From the NCBI RefSeq assembly GCF_001637225.1, contig NZ_LVJI01000015.1:124001-188000 (forward strand): a stretch of 64,000 nucleotides of DNA, written 5' to 3'. The notes under the pieces are model-generated. The model ran no database searches. It saw only the letters and a list, made by a program, of their open reading frames with translations, and was not told where the DNA came from. The stretch comes from Paenibacillus antarcticus (GTDB lineage Bacteria > Bacillota > Bacilli > Paenibacillales > Paenibacillaceae). The position numbers were made by a program, and so were the translations under genes. This document shows positions 6,576-16,123 of the stretch, in pieces; position 1 is the first letter of the stretch; each line of letters begins with the position of its first letter.

Positions 6576-8633
6576 CTAATCCATCAGATTTTCTTGGAAA
6601 ACCTCTTCTTGTTGTAGGTAATTCCGAAGTGGCTCATACGAGGTGGATGTCCAAAAGGAAGCATCGCCCACTAATACAGACACATCATCTCGTGCCTGTT
6701 CCAACACGGCGAAATCACTCACCATGTCCGCGAGTCTGAATTCGGGTAATCCACTTTGTTTCGTGCCGAAGAAATCTCCAGGCCCACGTAGATCAAGATC
6801 CCGGCGAGACACTTCGAATCCGTCATCGGTCTCCGTCATAACCTGCATTCGTTCTTGTCCAATCTCAGACTTGGGATCAGCAATTAATATACAGAATGAC
6901 GCATGCTTCCCGCGTCCTACACGACCGCGTAGCTGATGCAACTGAGAGAGTCCGAACCGATCAGCATCCATAATGATCATAAGCGTAGCATTAGGTACAT
7001 CAACCCCAACTTCTACGACCGTAGTTGATACAAGCAATTGCACTTCATTATTATTAAAAGCCTGCATGATTTCTTCTTTCTCCGCCGGTGTCATTCGACC
7101 ATGTAGTATGCCCACACGATAGGAGGGAAAGGCTTGTTGCATTTGAACATGAAGATCAATCACATTCTGCACGTCGATCTTCTCTGATTCCTCAATTAAC
7201 GGACAGATCAGATACGTCTGCCGACCTTGATCTACTTCTTTAGAGATAAAGCCAAGCACCCGGTCCATCAGACTATGCTTCACCCAGTACGTAGTAATCG
7301 GTATACGACCCTTAGGGCGCTCCGTAATTGTAGAGACATCCATATCACCAAATGCTGTAATCGCTAGCGTACGAGGGATCGGTGTCGCTGTCATCGTCAA
7401 TACATCTGGGTTATAGCCTTTACGACGTAACACGCTACGTTGATTCACTCCGAAGCGATGTTGCTCGTCTGTGACGACCAATCCAAGATTTCGGAAGAAT
7501 ACCTCATCTTGAATCAAAGCATGTGTCCCTACGACGACATCGATCATTCCCATTTGTAATGATGCCAGAAGTTCCTTACGTTTACGTCCCGTCACACTAC
7601 CTGTTAGTAGTCCAACTGAGATTCCAAAAGGTTCGAACAAACGGACAAGTGATCGCAAATGTTGCTCCGCCAATATCTCGGTAGGTACCATCAATGCGCC
7701 TTGGAATCCTGAACGCACCGAAGCATAAAGCGCAATAGCTGCGATAATGGTTTTACCTGATCCAACATCACCTTGAAGCAATCGATTCATACAATACGTT
7801 GCTCGCATATCACGCAAGATTTCGAGTTCCACTTTCTTCTGAGCATCGGTTAGTTCAAAAGGAAGACTTCTTACAAATTCGCGTACCACAGCGTTCTCCA
7901 CAGTATGTACTACGCCATCCATTCGCCCTCTGGTCACCGCTCGGTAAGCCTGCATCTTCAACTGGAACAGGAACAACTCCTCATACACCATCCGCTGTCT
8001 GCCTCGCTGCCCTTCCTTGGTATCCTCCGGAAGATGAATAATAGAAATAGCCTGCTTACGCGGCAACATTTTATACTTTTGCAAGATGTCCTGTGGGAGT
8101 ATCTCTGGAATCAAGTCGCCATATTGCTGTAGCGCCTGCGCTATAATTTTACGGATCCACGTCTGCGTGATTTTAGCCCCTATAGAATAGACCGGTTGTA
8201 GTGTACCGCCTCGCTTCACGCCTTGATCTGGGAACTCCGAATCTGACACAGTCAGCTGCATCCGCTGTTGTTCCCACTTACCATTCAATATAATCTCACG
8301 ACCTGCTGTTAATTGATCACGTAGAAATGTACGGTTGAACCATGTCGCTGTAAACATACGCTCTTCAGCTATCATCTTACAGCTTAAGCGTGACTTACTT
8401 CCATATCGCTGCATGACAGGTATCCCTACCACCTTAGCTTGTATGGTGATCTTATCTCCGCTCTTCACTTCACTTAAAGAACGAAGACGGTAGTCCTCAT
8501 AACGATAGGGATAATACTCCAGTAAATCTTTGACCGTAAAAATACCAAAAGCGTGAAGCTCTCCTTCTTTAAGAGAACTCACGCCACGAACCTGTTTAAC
8601 TGAAATTCCATTCAACTGAAGACTCATATTCAT
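6576..8633 (-). CDS. recG: ATP-dependent DNA helicase RecG
   Basis: RecG remodels stalled replication forks and branch-migrates Holliday junctions. The protein is about 685 residues, normal for the family. It has an N-terminal wedge/OB domain (residues about 55-150), then a superfamily 2 motor with Walker A GDVGSGKT near 290, DEQHRFGVNQR near 393, TATPIPRTLA, VVEVGVDVPNA and QLRGRVGRG. The C-terminal RDLDLRGPGDFFGTKQSG is the RecG signature. Three in-frame ATGs occur at the start (8636, 8633, 8627); the second is best spaced from GAGGTG. It follows the DegV-family gene by 14 bases, as in other Firmicutes where recG lies near fakA. Confidence 0.97.
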   Translation of the reverse strand: MNMSLQLNGISVKQVRGVSSLKEGELHAFGIFTVKDLLEYYPYRYEDYRLRSLSEVKSGDKITIQAKVVGIPVMQRYGSKSRLSCKMIAEERMFTATWFNRTFLRDQLTAGREIILNGKWEQQRMQLTVSDSEFPDQGVKRGGTLQPVYSIGAKITQTWIRKIIAQALQQYGDLIPEILPQDILQKYKMLPRKQAISIIHLPEDTKEGQRGRQRMVYEELFLFQLKMQAYRAVTRGRMDGVVHTVENAVVREFVRSLPFELTDAQKKVELEILRDMRATYCMNRLLQGDVGSGKTIIAAIALYASVRSGFQGALMVPTEILAEQHLRSLVRLFEPFGISVGLLTGSVTGRKRKELLASLQMGMIDVVVGTHALIQDEVFFRNLGLVVTDEQHRFGVNQRSVLRRKGYNPDVLTMTATPIPRTLAITAFGDMDVSTITERPKGRIPITTYWVKHSLMDRVLGFISKEVDQGRQTYLICPLIEESEKIDVQNVIDLHVQMQQAFPSYRVGILHGRMTPAEKEEIMQAFNNNEVQLLVSTTVVEVGVDVPNATLMIIMDADRFGLSQLHQLRGRVGRGKHASFCILIADPKSEIGQERMQVMTETDDGFEVSRRDLDLRGPGDFFGTKQSGLPEFRLADMVSDFAVLEQARDDVSVLVGDASFWTSTSYEPLRNYLQQEEVFQENLMD

Positions 8634-8647
8634 CATCTACACCTCAT

Positions 8648-9505
8648 TTAAGCGGGCCATATAAATACAGCAATAGTCCCTGTTCCCACATGACTTCCTA
8701 CGACAGAACCCACGTTCGTTAGCACGACTTCTTCCAACTTGTAATGAGCTGAGAGTTCTTCCAAGAAAGACTCTGCCGAAGCAGGATTGGCTGTATGCCC
8801 CACCGCCACATTTATTGTTTCAATATTACCTAAGTCTTGTTGAAATAGTTCGATCATTCGTGCTATAGCCTTTTTACGGCCCCTTACCTTCTCAACGGGA
8901 TATATAATGCCTTCTTGGTCAATAGAGAGAATCGGCTTAATGTTAAGTAACGTGCCAAACAAAGCTGCAGCTTTACCGATTCTTCCTCCCTTTTGCAAAT
9001 ATTCTAACGTATCTACAAGGAAATAAAGCTTACGACTCTTACGCATTTGTTCCACGGCTACAACAATATCATCTACCGCTATGCCTTGATGAGCAAGACG
9101 TGCAGCATGTACAACCAGTAAACCAAAACCATAAGAAGCCGATAGGGAATCTACAACAGTAAGATCCACATTCTCATTCATCATAGATTTAGCGATAAGA
9201 GCAGATTGATAGGTACCGCTTAATGCAGAAGAAATATGAATAGAAAGAATAGATGCATCTGGATGTTCTTGTTGAATTTGCTCGTACACCCGTACATAAT
9301 CCGCAGGAGAAGGCTGAGATGTTGTTGGCAACTGCTCAGCCTGACCTAACCGTTCATAAAATTCTTTGGCCGAAATCTCCACTCCGTCTAGAAACGACTC
9401 GTCTCCAAACTGCAAACGAAGTGGAACAACGTAAATACCATGACTCTTCGCTAACTCTTCTGGAATATCAGATGTGCTATCCGTGACAATAACGGTATGT
9501 GTCAA
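8648..9505 (-). CDS. DegV-family fatty-acid-binding protein (FakB-like)
   Basis: About 285 residues. The protein opens with THTVIVTDSTSDIP and carries SFLDGVEI, LPTTSQPSPADYV and HISSALSGTYQSA, the fatty-acid-binding pocket motifs of DegV/FakB proteins. FakB presents a fatty acid to the kinase FakA, giving acyl phosphate for phospholipid synthesis. fakA lies directly upstream (36 bases), which supports the partnership. I chose TTG at 9505 because a GGGGGGA ribosome site lies immediately before it. An upstream TTG at 9532 would place that site inside the coding region. Which fatty acid it binds cannot be read. Confidence 0.88.
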   Translation of the reverse strand: MTHTVIVTDSTSDIPEELAKSHGIYVVPLRLQFGDESFLDGVEISAKEFYERLGQAEQLPTTSQPSPADYVRVYEQIQQEHPDASILSIHISSALSGTYQSALIAKSMMNENVDLTVVDSLSASYGFGLLVVHAARLAHQGIAVDDIVVAVEQMRKSRKLYFLVDTLEYLQKGGRIGKAAALFGTLLNIKPILSIDQEGIIYPVEKVRGRKKAIARMIELFQQDLGNIETINVAVGHTANPASAESFLEELSAHYKLEEVVLTNVGSVVGSHVGTGTIAVFIWPA

Positions 9506-9541
9506 AGAAATCCCCCCTCTTACATGTAACATTACGAATAT

Positions 9542-11317
9542 TTAAGACTCTACTGAGAATAGATAATAATAAATAGGCTGTCCGCCCTCATGAATCTCTA
9601 CTTCAGCTTTAGGATACTTCTCTTCTAACCAAGCACTCAATTGTGCTGTCATTTCAGGATCAGCCTCTTCACCTGTAAGCACAGTCACAATCTCGTCATT
9701 ATTCACCAGCATTTGGGAAAGCAAGCTTTGGCAGGTGTCGAGTAACGTTGCGTTAGCCGTTATAATTTTTGAATTCTGAATACCAATATATTGTCCTGCC
9801 TTAATCTCTAACTCATCAATGACCGTATCTCTAATCGCATGAGTAACCTGACCCGACTTCACATGTGCAATAGCTGCTAACATATTCTCGGTATTCACAT
9901 CTGTACTTTCTTCTTCTAAAAAGGCAAAAGCCGCAGCCATTCCTTGAGGTATACTCTTACTTGGAATAACCGTTACACTGCGTTCTCCCTCCAATAATTC
10001 CCGAGCTTGCTGCGCAGCCAGTACAATGTTGGAATTATTCGGTAGAATATAAATATGTTGCGCAGAGATCGCTGAAATCGCATTCACAAAATCCTCAGTG
10101 CTTGAGTTCATGGTTTGTCCACCAGAAAGAATAGCATCTACACCCAAGCTTGTGAAAATATCGGAGATACCTTGTCCAGAAGACACCGCAATAAATCCAT
10201 AAGGCGCTATTTCATCAGCAGGAGGTTCAGCTGATGCTGGTGTTGGAACTTCCGCATTCATAGGAATATCAGCAAATATTTCCGCCATCGGAGAAACATC
10301 TACACCTGATGAAAGTAAATCACGATGCTGTTCACGCATATTCAGGATATGAATTTGCGTTATTTCTCCATATTTCAAAGCCAGATTCAGAACTTCACCC
10401 GGAGTCTTAGAATGCACATGAACTTTAATAATTTCGTCATCAGGAATAACGATGATAGAGTCTCCATTTATTGACAACAACTTTCGGAATTGCTCTTCAT
10501 CAAATAGAACTCCTTGTGCCTCCCCAAGCTGACGGTTAATGAAGAATTCCATATCATATAGAAACTCAATATCTTCCGTCTCTAATCGAGATTGCGCACT
10601 CATAGGAATATCCAAGCCTCGTTTAGCTACCTGAATCGGTGCTTGGTTGACATCTGGAGCTTTTCTTGAAGACAATTGCTCCACTGATTTCAGACCAGTT
10701 CCATACTTTAAATGTTGTAGAAATCCTTCATAAATGTAAACCAGACCCTGTCCACCCGAATCTACCACGCCTACCTGCTTAAGAATTGGCAATAGTTCTG
10801 GCGTCTGGGATAGTGTTTCTTTCGCTTGCATAAGTACTTGTTCCATCAACTCTATGATATCAGTAGTCCGTCTGGCGAAGTGTACAGCATGCTTAGCCGA
10901 TTCCTTGGCTACCGTGAGGATTGTACCCTCCACAGGCTTAACTACGGCCTTATATGCCGTCTCAACGCCTACCTGTAAGGCTGCAGCGAATTGTTGCGTG
11001 TTCAGTTCTTGATATGGTGCTGCATAACGTCCAAACCCACGGAACAACTGAGATAGAATAACGCCTGAATTACCTCGAGCTCCCATGAGGAGTCCTTTAG
11101 ACAATACACCCGAAATATGTCCTATAGATTCAGAATTATTCTTCTTTAACTCAATCACACCTGCAGTCATCGTCAAATTCATGTTTGTTCCCGTATCTCC
11201 ATCTGGTACCGGAAATACGTTAAGGGTATTGACATGCTCTGCATGTTGCTGTAATTGTTCCGCTCCGAGCAAGACCATCGCGGCAAAATCTATTCCATTC
11301 AAAGTACGCATAATCAA
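9542..11317 (-). CDS. fakA: Fatty acid kinase subunit FakA (YloV, DhaL/DAK2 domain)
   Basis: 591 residues. The N-terminal DhaL nucleotide-binding domain shows NVFPVPDGDTGTNMNLT near residue 35, GARGNSGVILSQLFRG and VDSGGQGLVYI. A middle domain follows, then a C-terminal DegV-like region with VSSGQGISDIFTSLG and ILPNNSNIVLAA. FakA phosphorylates fatty acids held by FakB. The start is TTG 11317 or ATG 11311. The AAGGGGA site is well placed for the TTG, and the B. subtilis protein starts similarly (MSIRTLDG). The asp23-type gene (yloU) that precedes yloV in B. subtilis is not here; an Asp23 gene occurs at 45074-45460. Confidence 0.93.
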   Translation of the reverse strand: MIMRTLNGIDFAAMVLLGAEQLQQHAEHVNTLNVFPVPDGDTGTNMNLTMTAGVIELKKNNSESIGHISGVLSKGLLMGARGNSGVILSQLFRGFGRYAAPYQELNTQQFAAALQVGVETAYKAVVKPVEGTILTVAKESAKHAVHFARRTTDIIELMEQVLMQAKETLSQTPELLPILKQVGVVDSGGQGLVYIYEGFLQHLKYGTGLKSVEQLSSRKAPDVNQAPIQVAKRGLDIPMSAQSRLETEDIEFLYDMEFFINRQLGEAQGVLFDEEQFRKLLSINGDSIIVIPDDEIIKVHVHSKTPGEVLNLALKYGEITQIHILNMREQHRDLLSSGVDVSPMAEIFADIPMNAEVPTPASAEPPADEIAPYGFIAVSSGQGISDIFTSLGVDAILSGGQTMNSSTEDFVNAISAISAQHIYILPNNSNIVLAAQQARELLEGERSVTVIPSKSIPQGMAAAFAFLEEESTDVNTENMLAAIAHVKSGQVTHAIRDTVIDELEIKAGQYIGIQNSKIITANATLLDTCQSLLSQMLVNNDEIVTVLTGEEADPEMTAQLSAWLEEKYPKAEVEIHEGGQPIYYYLFSVES

Positions 11318-11592
11318 GTGAGAGATCCCCTTCCTATCTTAATACACCAACAACTGGCATCTTTATTTATATTTTATTTTATAATACTACATCACAATCG
11401 AATTTACGTTCTTTCATTCATCAATCAAAGATCAACAAATTTTTTTCGAAGTGTGAACCCCCTCGGGTCTATGTTGTCAAATCAAGTGAAAACCCTATCA
11501 CACCAGCATAATTCACTCGTATCTATACGTTTAATATAGACTATATAATATTGTACTATAAGAACCAAAAGAAATAAATGTTTTTAGGATGG
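11318..11592. other. Divergent intergenic region fakA/rpmB
   Basis: AT-rich spacer between divergent fakA and rpmB. I see no gene. It must hold the fakA promoter, but no convincing -35/-10 pair stands out on the minus strand. The yloU-type gene expected here by comparison with B. subtilis is absent. Confidence 0.5.
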
Positions 11593-11622
11593 TTGACTAA
11601 GCATTTTTTGCTGTGATAGAAT
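11593..11622 (+). promoter_or_regulatory. Sigma-A-type promoter of rpmB
   Basis: TTGACT (11593-11598) and TAGAAT (11617-11622) are separated by 18 bases. The rpmB start is 50 bases further on. Confidence 0.65.
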
Positions 11623-11671
11623 ATATAAGTATTGTTTTATGCAGGTGTATTGGAACAAGGAGGTGTAATCT

Positions 11672-11860
11672 ATGTCTCGCAAATGTTATATAACAGGTAA
11701 AAAACCAGGCACTGGTAACCATGTATCTCACGCCAACAACCGCAATCGTCGTACTTGGGGCGTTAACGTTCAAAAAGTTCGTATTTTGGTGGATGGTAAA
11801 CTAAAACGCGTCTACGTTAGTACTCGTGCTTTGAAGTCAGGTAAAGTCACTCGCGCCTAA
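11672..11860 (+). CDS. rpmB: 50S ribosomal protein L28
   Basis: 62 residues, [20 protein letters not shown], with the conserved [13 protein letters not shown] and an R/K-rich C-terminus ending SGKVTRA. L28 is a large-subunit protein. ATG 11672 follows AAGGAGGTG at ideal spacing. It is a single-gene transcript with its own promoter and terminator, convergent with spoVM. Only one cysteine (C5) is present, so this is the zinc-free form. Confidence 0.98.
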   Translation: MSRKCYITGKKPGTGNHVSHANNRNRRTWGVNVQKVRILVDGKLKRVYVSTRALKSGKVTRA

Positions 11861-11883
11861 TATCTACAACAGCATATAAGCAA

Positions 11884-11914
11884 AAAGCACCTTGTTTTCA
11901 TCAGGTGCTTTTTT
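11884..11914 (+). terminator. Intrinsic terminator after rpmB
   Basis: AAAGCACCT and AGGTGCTTT pair around a ten-base loop and are followed by T6. Confidence 0.9.
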
Positions 11915-12004
11915 CATTCCTCAGACCGTGTGTATTTTGATTCTATCCTAAGCCGCGGTCCGAGGTTTTTTTTCATTGGACGGCATGCCAGAGAACGATA
12001 GCGG

Positions 12005-12085
12005 TCAATTCTTGTGAAATGTGTTAAGAATGGCTTTGACAAACCCTCCCAAAAACCTTGGTAACTTGAATGTGTAAAATTTCAT
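12005..12085 (-). CDS. spoVM: Stage V sporulation protein SpoVM (26 residues)
   Basis: A 26-codon frame starting MKFYTFKLPRFLGGF and ending AILNTFHKN. B. subtilis SpoVM is also 26 residues and begins MKFYTIKLPKFLGG, so the match covers nearly every position, including the proline that helps the amphipathic helix recognise the convex forespore membrane. SpoVM anchors SpoIVA and starts coat assembly. GGGGAGGGTGAGAC precedes the ATG. Position between rpmB and rpe/rsgA is conserved with B. subtilis, although thiN, which lies between spoVM and rpe there, is missing here. It is short enough to be missed by automatic gene calling. Confidence 0.95.
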   Translation of the reverse strand: MKFYTFKLPRFLGGFVKAILNTFHKN

Positions 12086-12154
12086 GTCTCACCCTCCCCA
12101 TCATTCTCATGCCTTCCGATATTGATCCACTGAGCCTTCACTGTGACTGACAAC

Positions 12155-12189
12155 AAAAAAGGCTACATGAGAATTCTGCTCATGTAACC
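12155..12189 (-). terminator. Intrinsic terminator after rpe
   Basis: On the minus strand GGTTACATGAG pairs with CTCATGTAGCC (one G-U) around a seven-base loop and is followed by TTTTTTG. It separates the rpe operon from spoVM. Confidence 0.9.
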
Positions 12190-12253
12190 ATATTTATGCG
12201 AGGACAGCGTACCCTATGACTCATAGTCATAATGGACAAAGGTGAAATTACTC

Positions 12254-12916
12254 TTACTTCCCTTCGATGCTAGCTCTAATCTGAGAAATCGCTAGGGCTC
12301 TGTTGCTTTGGCCATACACAGCACTACCAGCAACCAATACATCTGCACCTGCTTCTACAACCAATGGAGCTGTATCTACGGTAACTCCACCATCAACCTG
12401 TATATAAACATCAAATAATGAAGCTTCATTTAGAGATTGACGTACCTCACGTATTTTGTGAAGTGTACGAGGGATGAATGACTGTCCTCCAAACCCAGGA
12501 TTCACCGTCATGATCAGGACCAAATCAAGATCTGGTAATACTTCCTCTAAGACAGACACGGGAGTCCCAGGATTAATAGCAACCCCTGCGAGAACGCCCA
12601 TTTCCTTTATCATATGCACAACCCGGTGCAAATGTGTACAAGCTTCGGCATGTACAGTAATGACCTTCGCACCCGCCTTCACGAAATCGGCAATATAACG
12701 TTCAGGTTGTTCGATCATTAGATGTACATCAAGTGGAAGCGTAGTATAGTGCTGAATGGCACTAACAATGGGAGGACCTAACGTAATGTTAGGGACAAAA
12801 TGCCCGTCCATCACATCAACGTGGATCCAATCTGCCCCACCTGCTTCAACTTCGGCAATCTCCATTCCTAACTTAGCAAAATCTGCAGACAATATGGATG
12901 GCGCAATTTTGATCAT
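12254..12916 (-). CDS. rpe: Ribulose-phosphate 3-epimerase
   Basis: About 220 residues with a TIM-barrel fold, converting D-ribulose 5-phosphate to D-xylulose 5-phosphate in the pentose phosphate pathway. Motifs: [35 protein letters not shown] (metal and catalytic Asp), [23 protein letters not shown] and [15 protein letters not shown] 12916 is ten bases from GGAGGT. A TTG three codons earlier sits too close to that site. The gene is the last of the rlmN-prpC-prkC-rsgA-rpe run. Confidence 0.97.
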   Translation of the reverse strand: MIKIAPSILSADFAKLGMEIAEVEAGGADWIHVDVMDGHFVPNITLGPPIVSAIQHYTTLPLDVHLMIEQPERYIADFVKAGAKVITVHAEACTHLHRVVHMIKEMGVLAGVAINPGTPVSVLEEVLPDLDLVLIMTVNPGFGGQSFIPRTLHKIREVRQSLNEASLFDVYIQVDGGVTVDTAPLVVEAGADVLVAGSAVYGQSNRALAISQIRASIEGK

Positions 12917-12921
12917 TTCTG

Positions 12922-13845
12922 TCAATACCTCCGCTTTTTATCTTTCATCTCTGCATAGAAATGAACATAATTATCATAGCGTATCTGTGCAATTTCACCT
13001 TTATCCTTAGCCTCAATCACCTTACACCCTGGCTCATGTAAATGACTACATCCCCTGAACTTACACTCTGCAGCGTAAGGCTCGAACTCCCTGAAACAAG
13101 CGGATAAGTCACCCACTTCCATCTCCAAGAAGTCTAGTTGACTAAACCCAGGCGTATCTGCAACAAATGCGCCATTATCCAATTCTATGAGCTCAACATG
13201 CCGGGTTGTATGTTTACCTCTTCCTAGCTTCATGCTAATCTCATTCGTCTCTAGGTTAAGACTTGGCATTAATGCATTCAGAAGAGATGATTTACCCACG
13301 CCTGATTGTCCAGAGAATACGCAAATGTGACCAGCAAGACGTTCGCGCAATTGCTCTTGGCCCCTCCCCGTAAGGGTACTCGTCACAATAACCTCGTATC
13401 CAATTCGTTCGTAGAGTTCTTGTACATACGTAATAGGATCATTCTTAGCAATCTCTTCACCCTCTAGCAAGTCCTGCTTCGTCAGACAAATCAACGTATC
13501 GAGTCCAGAGTTCTCGATATGCACTAGGAACTTATCCAAAAGTGGTAAATTCAAATCCGGCTCACGTAGAGAAAATAACAACACTGCAAACTGAACGTTG
13601 GCAATCGGGGGCCGAATCAATTCAGAATGGCGTGGCATGATTTCATTCACAGTACCTTCATTATGATCCGATAAGGAATACACGACATGATCTCCTACCA
13701 AAGGAGATATTCCTCTATTTCTAAATACGCCACGAGCTCTACATTGAATCGCTGGTTGCCCTTCCGTAGTTACCGCCTTGCCATTTTCAATCGGCTTAAC
13801 GTAATAATATCCGCTCAGCGCTTTTACGATTACACCATCTGGCAT
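12922..13845 (-). CDS. rsgA: Ribosome small-subunit-dependent GTPase RsgA
   Basis: 307 residues, a circularly permuted GTPase that helps late 30S assembly. There is an N-terminal OB fold ([16 protein letters not shown]). The G motifs occur in order G4 (CLTKQDLL), G1 ([14 protein letters not shown]) and G3 (DTPGFSQLD). A C-terminal zinc finger with C, C, H and C ligands lies around [17 protein letters not shown]. It lies directly downstream of prkC, whose B. subtilis homologue phosphorylates this GTPase (CpgA). Confidence 0.97.
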   Translation of the reverse strand: MPDGVIVKALSGYYYVKPIENGKAVTTEGQPAIQCRARGVFRNRGISPLVGDHVVYSLSDHNEGTVNEIMPRHSELIRPPIANVQFAVLLFSLREPDLNLPLLDKFLVHIENSGLDTLICLTKQDLLEGEEIAKNDPITYVQELYERIGYEVIVTSTLTGRGQEQLRERLAGHICVFSGQSGVGKSSLLNALMPSLNLETNEISMKLGRGKHTTRHVELIELDNGAFVADTPGFSQLDFLEMEVGDLSACFREFEPYAAECKFRGCSHLHEPGCKVIEAKDKGEIAQIRYDNYVHFYAEMKDKKRRY

Positions 13846-13894
13846 ACATGAATGGCCTCACTTTCCAAAGAACTATGGATGGTTACACGAAATA

Positions 13895-16123
13895 TCAGGG
13901 TTTAGCAGAAGTCACTACCATCCCTTTACTATTACCGTTATTAGCGTTTTTTCCGTTATTACCCTTATTAGAATTATCCTGTTTATGTTTGTTAGCTTTA
14001 TCTTTACCAGAAGTATTCAAGGCCGTTGTATCCACATCTTCTGGATTGTCAGGATTGTCAGGATTCTCATTTGGATCCGGCAGCACATCTGGTACATCCG
14101 TTGGCAAGACTGGATCTATCTGAGGAAGAACTACCTCTGGAACGGAACCATTCTTAACATCTCTATAAGAGATATGATGCGTATCAAATAATTCTCCATC
14201 ACGATAGAGGTATACAACAGCATCCTTTTCAGGACCTAGTACTAAATCAATAGAGAGTACTTGCGTTGTATTAATGGTTCTTGTACCCCAATCCTTCTTT
14301 TCACTATCTTCATATCGCGCATCAGAATATTCAATACGGATTTTGCTCTTTTTGCCCTCTTCAGCGGGTGCGACAGGCACATTAAACGTATAATTCAATG
14401 CATCTTTTGGATACCCTGTACTCACAGTAATATCTACTTTATCGCCCACAGAAATAGGTAGGTTGGCATCAAAAGGCCACTGCTTCATTACTTTTCCTTT
14501 TTCCACCTTGAAATCCGAGGACTCCTCGACAAGACCTAGCAATAAGCCGGCTTCCTTAAGTATACTTTCGGCTTGTTTCTGTGACTTTCCTACCAAATCC
14601 GGCATTTTAATGGTTTCCTCACCCTGACTGACCGTTAGAACTATTTGAGCTGTATCCATATCATCAATTGGGGTATTAGCTTCTGGATCTTGTCCTATAA
14701 CCGTGCCAGAAGGTTGATCGCTGAACTCAGATTTTTCGGTAATGTTCGTTCCTTTAATCCCAAGGTCAGTCAGTATTTTTGATGCATCCTCAAAGGTTTT
14801 GTCCTTAAGAGAAGGCATAGGAACCAAAGGTTTCGCAATGCTTACAGAAAGCCGAATGGAGGAACCTTCCTTAACCACAGTTCCCTCCTTCTTACTCTGT
14901 TCATACACCATACCTTCGTCAAAACCTTCTTTATACTTGCGTATTATAGGATCCTCAATGACAAGCCCAAGTGCTTTTAATTCAGCAATAGCCTTTTCTT
15001 CTTGCACATTAACAACATTCGTAATGGTTACATCAGGAACAACTAGTATTGTTTTTACATACCAGATCACACCGACCATACTTATCAATATAAATAAAGT
15101 TAATGAAATCCAAAGTGTAGGCCTAACCCACTTCTTCTTTTGTCCACTATTTACAGGCTTCTCGCCTTCATCATCCTCATCAAATAGAGTCGACTTGTTT
15201 CGTTTGTTAGAAACAGCCCCCCTTGATACTGGCTTAATCGCAGGCATAGCGCGGGTCTGATCCACGTCCACTTCAGAGAACTGTATTCTAGGCTCATTGC
15301 GCCTCTCAGGAAGTAAACAAGTCTCCAAATCCTTTAACATCTCTTTGGCAGATTGATATCGTTCCTGAGGATTCTTACGCATCGATCTAAGAATAACATT
15401 CTCTACACTTTGTGGAATAAGTGGATTCGAATCCCGAGGATCATCGAAATCCTCTTGCAAATGTTTCAAGGCAACACTAATCGGACTTTCCCCCAAGAAG
15501 GGTAATGTTGCAGTCAGCATTTGATATAATACAATCCCCAAAGAATACAGGTCTGACTTCTCACCTGTATTCACCCCTTTTGCATGTTCAGGGGAAAAGT
15601 AATGAACGGATCCGATAACAGAGCCTGTCTGAGTAATCGTTGTCGATGTTACCGCACGAGCGATTCCAAAATCAGTTACCTTCACGCGACCATTCCGACC
15701 GATAAGAATATTATGAGGCTTGATGTCCCTATGAATGATTTGATTCTGATGTGCATGATCGAGCGCATCACAAATTTGCGATGCAATCCTTACAGATTCT
15801 TCCACCTGCAAGGGTGCCCGCTCTTTTATAATCTCGTTCAAATTATATCCTTCAATATATTCCATAACGATATAATGAATTTCATCTTCTTGCCCTACAT
15901 CGTAAATACTCACAACGTTTGGATGTGAAAGAGAGGCGGCAGATTGTGCCTCCCGACGGAAACGCCGAATAAACTCTTCATCATGCACGAACTGTTGGCG
16001 TAATACTTTAATGGCCACGTTCCGACCCAGCAGAATATCATGGGCTTTGTATACGAGTGCCATCCCACCCCCGCCGATTCGCTCTATAATCTCATAACGA
16101 CCACCCAATTCGTGTCCGATCAT
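13895..16123 (-). CDS. prkC: PASTA-domain serine/threonine protein kinase
   Basis: 742 residues from ATG 16123 (overlapping the prpC stop as ATGA; GGAG eight bases upstream). A Hanks-type kinase domain covers about 1-265: glycine loop GGGGMALVYKA, K39 in VAIKV, HRDIKPHN, DFG and SVHYFSPEHA. A single membrane segment near residue 340 (WISLTLFILISMVGVIWYV) is followed by three extracellular PASTA repeats (about 365-575) starting VVPDVTI, MPSLKDK and MPDLVGK. A further beta-rich region is followed by a low-complexity N/K/G tail. PrkC senses muropeptides and lipid II and controls germination and cell-wall metabolism in relatives. Confidence 0.95.
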   Translation of the reverse strand: MIGHELGGRYEIIERIGGGGMALVYKAHDILLGRNVAIKVLRQQFVHDEEFIRRFRREAQSAASLSHPNVVSIYDVGQEDEIHYIVMEYIEGYNLNEIIKERAPLQVEESVRIASQICDALDHAHQNQIIHRDIKPHNILIGRNGRVKVTDFGIARAVTSTTITQTGSVIGSVHYFSPEHAKGVNTGEKSDLYSLGIVLYQMLTATLPFLGESPISVALKHLQEDFDDPRDSNPLIPQSVENVILRSMRKNPQERYQSAKEMLKDLETCLLPERRNEPRIQFSEVDVDQTRAMPAIKPVSRGAVSNKRNKSTLFDEDDEGEKPVNSGQKKKWVRPTLWISLTLFILISMVGVIWYVKTILVVPDVTITNVVNVQEEKAIAELKALGLVIEDPIIRKYKEGFDEGMVYEQSKKEGTVVKEGSSIRLSVSIAKPLVPMPSLKDKTFEDASKILTDLGIKGTNITEKSEFSDQPSGTVIGQDPEANTPIDDMDTAQIVLTVSQGEETIKMPDLVGKSQKQAESILKEAGLLLGLVEESSDFKVEKGKVMKQWPFDANLPISVGDKVDITVSTGYPKDALNYTFNVPVAPAEEGKKSKIRIEYSDARYEDSEKKDWGTRTINTTQVLSIDLVLGPEKDAVVYLYRDGELFDTHHISYRDVKNGSVPEVVLPQIDPVLPTDVPDVLPDPNENPDNPDNPEDVDTTALNTSGKDKANKHKQDNSNKGNNGKNANNGNSKGMVVTSAKP

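Noticed and set aside
11960..12000. Possible terminator near a CCGCGG and T8 run
   Set aside because: Pairing of the flanks has several mismatches; the rpmB terminator just upstream already does the job.
14742..15260. 172-codon plus-strand open frame
   Set aside because: It is antisense to prkC, serine/proline-rich, with no family features.
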